NCBI GenBank assembly: GCA_025363585.1
Contig: JANYDN010000313.1
Span: 1 to 55,542, forward strand
Direction: 5' to 3'
Source: Verrucomicrobiota bacterium
GTDB lineage: Bacteria; Verrucomicrobiota; Verrucomicrobiia; Limisphaerales; UBA9464
DNA: 55,542 nt
Shown here one piece after another: positions 50,670-55,542 of this stretch. The position numbers and the translations under genes were made by a program. Within the stretch, counting starts at the first letter, position 1; each line of letters opens with the position of its first letter. The notes beneath the pieces are model-generated. The model had not been told where the DNA came from and searched no databases. It was given only the letters and a program-made list of their open reading frames with translations.

Positions 50670-51309
50670 TTTTGACAGGATTAACAGGATTTACGGGATT
50701 GAGCCTTGGCCAGCCAGCCTAGGACATCCTGTAAATTCTGTTAATCCTGTCAAAAGGTGGTCGGGATGAACGGAATGTCGACGTGCGGTCGTGGGTTAGA
50801 GGTTCGGAATATTGAACCACGAACCACACGAAACACACGAAAAGTCCAAGCAATCAGACTTTCTTTGCCTTGGTGGAACATCAAATACGTCGAACAACTT
50901 TTCGTGGGATTCGTGGTTCAAACCATTCCGAAGTATGGGATGAGGGATCGACGTCGTGCTGTGTTTTGAAAGGGCTATTGGGGAAAACGATCGACAGCCC
51001 CACGAGCGCGGCGATGCGTCTCCGGTTTTTGGCGAATCGTTTCATCGTGGAATCGGCAGGGGGACGGGATGCCGTGTGTCCAGGCCAACAAAGTCGCCTG
51101 CGCGGGAAGTCTTGACAGGATTGACAAGATTTACGGGATTAAGGTCCGGCCGGCCAAATCCTGTTCATCCTTATAATCCTGTCAAAAGCGAGTCGGGACC
51201 GGCGTGTCCTTCCGTGACGGGGTTTTCGACAGGATTTACAGGATTTACGGGATTGAGTGCTTGTCTGGGAATTGCCGGCATCCTGTAAATCCCGTTAATC
51301 CTGTCAAAA
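50670..51309. repeat. Three hairpins of the TTTTGACAGGATT / AATCCTGTCAAAA family
   Basis: Hairpin 1: 50670-50700 with 50725-50755. Hairpin 2: 51112-51140 with 51156-51187. Hairpin 3: 51223-51254 with 51279-51309. Each arm is about 30 bp of units like GGATTTACGGGATT, and each ends in CTGTCAAAA. Loops differ. They lie in the 713-bp gap between a plus-strand and a minus-strand gene that converge. On both strands the stems end in short A/T runs, which might allow termination. A hairpin of another family (50803-50932) is inserted between copies 1 and 2; apart from these the gap 50628-51340 shows nothing I can assign. Confidence 0.9.
50803..50932. repeat. AACCACGAA / TTCGTGGTT hairpin, second locus
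   Basis: Left arm 50803-50845 (TTCGGAATATTGAACCACG... ending ACACGAAAAGT), right arm 50897-50932 (ACTTTTCGTGGGATTCG...CATTCCGAA). The arms use the same words as the 47.9-48.3 kb array, including the flanking TTCCGAA. A half copy is at 52326-52354. Confidence 0.9.
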
Positions 51310-51340
51310 GTGTCACCGTCGCCCGGTCGGGAAGACCCCG

Positions 51341-52228
51341 TCATTTCGCGGCCGGCTTAAGGATCCTGTCGAAGAACGCGAACATCGCCGCGTCGGCCTT
51401 CGCCGCGTCCTCGCCCTTGAAGCCGTGGCCGGCGCCGTCGAGCGTCAGCAACTCGGCCTCGACCGCGCTCGCCTTCAGGCGATCCACCATCCACTCGGCT
51501 TGCTCGTGGCCCACATAGGTATCCTTCGTGCCGTGGATGCAAAGGGTCGGCGCGGAACGCGGCGTCACCCAATACAACGGGCTTCCCGCGATGTGTTCCC
51601 TGCGCTTCTCGTCGAGATTGCCGCCGAAGAACAACGGCAACACCTCGTGGGCATCGACGCTCTTGCCGTAGGATTTCGTGAAATCGCTCGGGCCGTAGAA
51701 ACTCACCACGCACTGGACGTCGCTCGACGGCCCGGAATTGGCCTCGCCTTCGAACTCTTTGACGCCGGCCGTGACGCCGAGGAACAACGCGAGGTGTCCG
51801 CCGGCGGATCCTCCCATCGCGCCGATGCGATTGGGATCGATGTTATACTTCGCGGCGTTGGCGCGGAGCCATCGGACGGAGGCCTTGCAATCCTGGACGG
51901 CAGCGGGGAACCGGTAGGCCGGGGACAACCTATAGGTGACGGTGACCGCGACGTAGCCGCGCTCGGCGAGCGTCATGCAGAGGCGGTCGTAGCCATCGCG
52001 CGTGCCGGCGCGGAACCCGCCGCCATGGATGCAAACGACGGCTGGGAACGGGCCGTTGCCTTGCTTGGGTCGAGCGAGGTCCAGATGGAGATGCTGGTTG
52101 TCGTGGTTGGCGAACTCGATGCCGCGCTCGAAGGCGACGGTGTCGGGAACCACCGGATCGGCGGCGCGGGCGAAGATGGAGAACAACGAGAACGCGACCA
52201 CGGACGCGACCAATGCGAAGGGCTTCAT
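51341..52228 (-). CDS. Exported alpha/beta hydrolase (BD-FAE/esterase-lipase type)
   Basis: 295 aa from ATG 52228; the 438-aa track ORF reads through intergenic repeats. A signal peptide (LVASVVAFSLFSIFARA) is followed by LHLDLARPKQGNGPFPAVVC and the oxyanion HGGGFRAGTRDGYD, the nucleophile Ser in IGAMGGSAGGHLALFLG, Asp in LCIHGTKDTYVG and His in LDGAGHGFKG. This is a carboxylesterase-type fold; planctomycete and verrucomicrobial relatives often act on acetylated or feruloylated polysaccharides. It is monocistronic. Confidence 0.92.
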   Translation of the reverse strand: MKPFALVASVVAFSLFSIFARAADPVVPDTVAFERGIEFANHDNQHLHLDLARPKQGNGPFPAVVCIHGGGFRAGTRDGYDRLCMTLAERGYVAVTVTYRLSPAYRFPAAVQDCKASVRWLRANAAKYNIDPNRIGAMGGSAGGHLALFLGVTAGVKEFEGEANSGPSSDVQCVVSFYGPSDFTKSYGKSVDAHEVLPLFFGGNLDEKRREHIAGSPLYWVTPRSAPTLCIHGTKDTYVGHEQAEWMVDRLKASAVEAELLTLDGAGHGFKGEDAAKADAAMFAFFDRILKPAAK

Positions 52229-52325
52229 GGGAGTGACGACGGTGGTACCGCGGGCGGGACTTGTTGGCGAGCGCCGGTTTGGTATCGCGCGGAGCGGGGA
52301 GCACCGCGTGTGGAGGAATTGGGGG

Positions 52326-52354
52326 AACCACGAACCACACCAACCACACGAAAG
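52326..52354. repeat. Half copy of the AACCACGAA repeat
   Basis: GAACCACGAACCACACCAAC followed by CACACGAAA matches one arm of the CGTGGTT hairpins, with no partner arm nearby. It lies 98 bp upstream of the hydrolase start and 30 bp before the second copy of the 290-bp element. Confidence 0.75.
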
Positions 52355-52384
52355 GTCGAGGCGGGTAATCTTACAGAAGGAAAC

Positions 52385-52677
52385 TAAACCGGAGTGATGC
52401 AGTAGCGGCAGAGGAATTATCTCACGCCAAGCCGGACCAAGGCCATCCAAGGGGGACAAAGACCGCAGGGGTGTCATTTCACCGAACGGTGGGATCCGAT
52501 GTCTGGGTCTCGATCCGCGTTCGCGCCTTCTTGGCCAGCCTTGGCCCCCCTTGGCGTGAGATAATCCGGTTATCCCAACGAATCGCTCTGGATCGGCTTC
52601 GGCTCTTGGTCTCTTCGCGCCTTCGCGGCTTCGCGTGAGTCTCCCTTGGGCTTCCACTGCATCAGGTCCCGGCTTAG
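52385..52677. mobile_element. MITE-like palindromic element, copy 2 (293 bp)
   Basis: Outer ends: 52385-52405 (CTAAACC...ATGCAGTA) and 52656-52677 (ACTGCATC...GGCTTAG). Inner repeat GAATTATCTCACGCCAAG at 52415-52432 with CTTGGCGTGAGATAAT at 52550-52565. The centre carries CACCGAACGGTGGGATCC, shared with copies 1 and 3. A further partial repeat CTTCGCGCCTTCGCGGCTTC follows the inner arm. The half REP palindrome 52686-52700 and a GCAGGCGAGACGCCCGC word (52758-52781) fill the rest of the gap before the PhnA gene; the inverse of that word is at 55081-55104. Confidence 0.85.
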
Positions 52678-52789
52678 AGCCGCGGGTGGCGGCGGCCCTG
52701 TTGTCGCCGGTGCGTGTACAACACCTGCGCAGGCGGGCCTGCTCGCCGAAGCTCAGGGCGCAGGCGAGACGCCCGCGCTACATCCCGGC

Positions 52790-53125
52790 TCAGGCCTTTT
52801 TCACGAAGCACGCCTTCAGGCCCAACGCCACGCCGTCGATCTTGCAGGAGATCTCGTGGTCGCCGTCGACGAGTTTGATGCTCTTGGATTTCGACCCGCC
52901 CTTTAGAACCTGCGACGAGCCCTTCAGCTTCAGGTCCTTTATGAGCACCACGCAATCGCCGTCCGCCAACACGGTGCCGTGGGCGTCCTTGACCACCCGC
53001 GCGGCCGGCGGCGCCTCGGGCACGGCTTCGCGCGGCCATTCGTGGCCGCACGTCACGCATTCGAATCGATCGGCGTGTTCCAGGACGTCTTCCATGGTGC
53101 ACATCGGGCAGGCAATCGCGCTCAC
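52790..53125 (-). CDS. phnA: PhnA/YjdM family zinc-ribbon protein
   Basis: 111 aa from a GTG at 53125, giving the normal family length; ATG 53173 would add 16 residues. Two CxxC pairs (ACPMC and FECVTCGHEW) form the N-terminal zinc ribbon, here with a longer spacer than in E. coli. The C-terminal PhnA domain shows VVKDAHGTVLADGDCVVLIK, DLKLKGSSQVLKGG and IDGVALGLKACFVKKA. Despite the name, a role in phosphonate breakdown is not established. It is divergent from the deacetylase gene. Confidence 0.93.
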   Translation of the reverse strand: MSAIACPMCTMEDVLEHADRFECVTCGHEWPREAVPEAPPAARVVKDAHGTVLADGDCVVLIKDLKLKGSSQVLKGGSKSKSIKLVDGDHEISCKIDGVALGLKACFVKKA

Positions 53126-53273
53126 GCCGACAGCGTGGACCGGGGAATTTCGGGTGGGAAGCCGGGAACGCATCGGTGGGCAGTTGCGAACGGCGTCGCC
53201 ATTTGCCGCGTGTTTTGGAACGATTCACGCCAATGTTTCCCCGCGCTTCACACGCACCACGTCGGAACATCTC

Positions 53274-55016
53274 ATGAACTCGCTCTCCGTCGTCCACCGT
53301 TGGCTCCGCATCCTTGTCGTCGCGGGACTCGTCGCCGTGTCGTCCGAGGCCGGGCCGATGTCGTCGCGTCCGCCCCGCGGCGGGGAGGATCTCCGGGCGT
53401 GGTTCGAGAACATGGCGGTGCACCATCGCTACACGCCTTCCGAGATTCAGGAGGCCACGGGAATGAGCGACGACGAGGTCGCGGCGGCTCTCCGGCGCTT
53501 CGCGTTTCCTGCATCGCCGGCGCCGGTGGATCGGTCGGGGCCGGTCAAGGTTTTGCCCTATCCCGGCGGACGCCATCCCCGGCTTGGATTCTTCGACGGT
53601 GCGGTCGATCCACAACGCGACACCAAGCTCAGCGTGTTCACGCCGTGGGATCCGAACGGCTACGTCGTGGTCGATGTCCCGGAGGCGATTTGGTCGAACC
53701 TCGGCCTGACGTATCTGGCGCACACGCATGTCCCGACGATCTGGGAAAAGGCGGGCGTGAAAATGGAGCCGATGGAATGGAGTCGGCGCGCGGACGGGAG
53801 TTATACCGGCGGGCGCGTTTTGCCGAACGGGATCGCGTTCGGGACGCGCGCGACCCCGCGGCGCGCGCACGTCGAGTTCCGGTGGTGGGTTCGCAATGGC
53901 TCGGCCGGGACGTTGACCGGGCTGCGGGCACAGGTCTGCGTGATGCTGGGCCGGGCACCGGGTTTCGAAGCGCAAACCGACGCGAACAAGTTGCTCGATC
54001 CGCCGTTCGCCGCGGCGCGCGATGCCACGGGCAAGCGCTGGATTATATCCGCGTGGGACGCGATGGACCGCGTGTGGGAGAACCCGCCGGTGCCGTGCAT
54101 CCATTCGGATCCGAAGCTGGCGGATTGCCCGCCTTCGATGACGCGCGAGGCACGCGGATGGGTGTGGTTTTACGAGGGCGACGATATTCGCGGCGAACTG
54201 GCAAGGTTAAGGCGGGAATTCCTCGCGGTGCCGATGGTTGCGTCGAATCCGCGCGAGCCCATCCCCGACAAACTCGTGGTGCTGACCTTCGACGATTCAG
54301 TTGCGTCGCTTCATGTCAATGTCCGGCCGTTGCTCGCGAAGCACGGCTTTGGGGCGACGTTCTTCATTACCGAGGGGTTTTCGTTCGCGAGCAACAAGGT
54401 CGATTACATGACGTGGGAGCAGATCGCCGGATTGCACCGCGAGGGATTCGAGATCGGGAACCACACGCGGAATCACATGGGGGTGTCGGCGGATTCGATG
54501 GGTCGTCTCCGGGGAGAGCTGACTTATATCAACGAGCGCTGCGCGGAACACGGGATCCCGCGTCCGTCGAGTTTCGCGTATCCCGGCAACTCGATCCATC
54601 CGGGCGCGCTGCCGATCCTGCGCGACCTCGGGATCGTCTTCGCCCGGCGCGGGGCTCAGCCGGAGTATGCCTATGAAACCGGCCGCGGGATCCCTTATGA
54701 GCCCCGCGAGGACCATCCGTTGCTGGTGCCGACGACGGGCGACGCGCGGCCCGACTGGACAGTGGAAAACGTGAAGCGAGCGGTGGAACAGGCGCGGGAC
54801 GGGCGGATCGCGGTGTTGCAATTCCACGGCGTGCCGGACCGGGAGCATCCGTGGGTGAACACGCCGCCGGAACGCTTCGCGGAATACCTCGATTGGCTGG
54901 AGGCGAATGGATACCGATGCATTGCGATGCGGGATCTGGCGCGCTACGTGGATCCCCATGACGTGCCCGCGGAACCGTGGGGAGTGATCGCGCGGCGGCA
55001 GGCCGTGGCGCAATAG
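53274..55016 (+). CDS. Exported polysaccharide deacetylase (NodB domain) protein
   Basis: 580 aa from ATG 53274; the 793-aa ORF runs through the repeat element and is rejected. A signal peptide (LRILVVAGLVAVSSEA) and a short helical segment (WFENMAVHHRYTPSEIQEAT) precede a ~230-residue beta-rich domain with a family-like block RWWVRNGSAGTLTGLRAQVC. The NodB domain starts near 335: metal Asp in VLTFDDSV, HTRNH for the His pair, SFAYPGNS for motif 3 and VLQFHGVPDREHP for the C-terminal His motif. It probably de-N-acetylates or de-O-acetylates an extracellular or cell-wall glycan. Confidence 0.9.
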   Translation: MNSLSVVHRWLRILVVAGLVAVSSEAGPMSSRPPRGGEDLRAWFENMAVHHRYTPSEIQEATGMSDDEVAAALRRFAFPASPAPVDRSGPVKVLPYPGGRHPRLGFFDGAVDPQRDTKLSVFTPWDPNGYVVVDVPEAIWSNLGLTYLAHTHVPTIWEKAGVKMEPMEWSRRADGSYTGGRVLPNGIAFGTRATPRRAHVEFRWWVRNGSAGTLTGLRAQVCVMLGRAPGFEAQTDANKLLDPPFAAARDATGKRWIISAWDAMDRVWENPPVPCIHSDPKLADCPPSMTREARGWVWFYEGDDIRGELARLRREFLAVPMVASNPREPIPDKLVVLTFDDSVASLHVNVRPLLAKHGFGATFFITEGFSFASNKVDYMTWEQIAGLHREGFEIGNHTRNHMGVSADSMGRLRGELTYINERCAEHGIPRPSSFAYPGNSIHPGALPILRDLGIVFARRGAQPEYAYETGRGIPYEPREDHPLLVPTTGDARPDWTVENVKRAVEQARDGRIAVLQFHGVPDREHPWVNTPPERFAEYLDWLEANGYRCIAMRDLARYVDPHDVPAEPWGVIARRQAVAQ

Positions 55017-55027
55017 GTGGGCGGGGG

Positions 55028-55054
55028 AGTTTCAAGTTTGAAGTTTGAAGTTTC
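55028..55054. repeat. Degenerate heptamer tract AGTTTCA/AGTTTGA
   Basis: AGTTTCA, AGTTTGA, AGTTTGA, AGTTTCA follow each other in the 7-bp register, starting 12 bases after the deacetylase stop. The unit is the same as that of the AAGTTTC tract at 11176-11210. Confidence 0.85.
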
Positions 55055-55134
55055 AGGCGGCCGCGACGGCTCGGGCTGGCGTAGAGCGGGCGTCTCGCCT
55101 GCGCAAACAAGGGCGTCCCCGCCCGCAGCTTCGG

Positions 55135-55159
55135 TCCGCCGTCTCACGACGGCCGCCAC
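55135..55159. repeat. CCGCCGTCTCACGACGGC hairpin
   Basis: A variant of the hairpin found twice near 19.4-19.5 kb, with both sides of the stem changed together (GCCATC/GATGGC to GCCGTC/GACGGC). It is preceded at 55081-55104 by an inverted copy of the word at 52758-52781. Confidence 0.85.
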
Positions 55160-55252
55160 GGCAAGCTGTAGGTTGTCTTCTGTTTCAAAGCGGTGTGGCG
55201 CCTTCCGAAGGCTTCCCACCGCAGTCCGAAAGCGCTTCGCGCGGGGGACATG

Positions 55253-55542
55253 CTTAGCCGTATCCATGCAGTAAGAAATCAATTGGGTATCTCGCCAAGA
55301 CGCCAAGAATCCACGCATTCCCGACTGAGCCGGGACGGAACCCTGCAATCGCGGCAGGGGAATTATCTCACGCCAAGGGGGACCAAGGCCGGCCAAGAAG
55401 GCGGGAACGTGTGTTGGGAACCAGACATCGGATCCCACCGTTCGGTGAAATGACACGCCGGCGGTCTTTGCCCCCTTGGATGGCCTTGGCCCGGCTTGGC
55501 GTGAGATAATTCCTCGGCCGCTACTGCATGGATACGGCTTAG
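55253..55542. mobile_element. MITE-like palindromic element, copy 3 (290 bp, inverted)
   Basis: 21-bp terminal inverted repeats at 55253-55273 (CTTAGCC...ATGCAGTA) and 55522-55542 (TACTGCATGG...GGCTTAG) differ at one position. The inner perfect 18-bp repeats are GAATTATCTCACGCCAAG (55360-55377) and CTTGGCGTGAGATAATTC (55495-55512). It reads in the opposite direction to copy 1. The right end coincides with the end of the window. The remaining sequence 55017-55252 holds only the short repeats listed. Confidence 0.88.

Overview
The window is about 55.5 kb of high-GC DNA with short gene spacings and many ATGA stop/start overlaps. Several genes point to a member of the Planctomycetota-Verrucomicrobiota-Chlamydiota group, most likely a verrucomicrobium. 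These are a DUF1587/1592/1588/1585 cytochrome-like protein paired with a DUF1552 protein, a fused SpmA-SpmB nucleoside-recognition protein, a REP-associated-transposase relative of the planctomycete/verrucomicrobial type, and a PQQ-like propeller protein. No rRNA, tRNA, CRISPR or prophage genes were found. The taxonomy is inferred from gene content only.

Layout. 0-5.3 kb: the tail of an Atl1-like alkyltransferase-like gene, a peptide-binding lipoprotein, then on the minus strand a DUF362 - TVP38 (broken) - mercuric-reductase-like operon. 5.5-8.2 kb: an iron alcohol dehydrogenase and an MFS transporter. 8.4-11.2 kb: a 7-TM SpoIIE-type phosphatase receptor. 11.2-14.6 kb: an Sfp-type PPTase - lipoprotein - pdxJ - acpS operon. 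14.6-16.8 kb: a group-2-like sigma-70 gene divergent from a CarH/LitR-like B12-binding MerR regulator, with an AT-rich palindromic control region between them. 16.9-19.3 kb: fructose-bisphosphate aldolase and SpmAB. 19.6-27.3 kb: a heme operon, hemA - histidine kinase - response regulator - hemE - hemN - hemG - hemH. 27.4-32.1 kb: DUF1592 protein, DUF1552 protein and dienelactone hydrolase. 32.2-37.7 kb: a RAYT-like gene without its HUH histidines, ruvC, a pilT operon, a Dabb protein and an LptF/G permease. 38-43.7 kb: a phospholipid operon of CarF/TMEM189-type desaturase, LplT-like flippase, Lnt-like N-acyltransferase and Aas. 43.7-55.5 kb: less dense, with single genes for exported or redox proteins separated by long intergenic gaps.

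Those gaps are filled with several families of short palindromic repeats: 7-bp tandem tracts, REP-like palindromes, hairpins with CGTGGTT arms, hairpins with TTTTGACAGG arms, and three copies of a 213-293 bp element with about 21-bp terminal inverted repeats and a second internal inverted repeat. Most lie at the 3' ends of genes.

The strongest functional stories are four. First, a membrane-lipid operon links an Lnt-like acyltransferase to the LplT/Aas machinery that recycles the lysophospholipid Lnt produces, with an ether-lipid desaturase upstream. Second, a heme operon carries its own two-component system. Third, a candidate B12/light-responsive regulator faces a sigma factor. Fourth, a degenerate RAYT sits beside an inverted pair of REP-like palindromes. 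The TVP38 gene carries two independent lesions whose repair restores a normal protein that overlaps its downstream partner.
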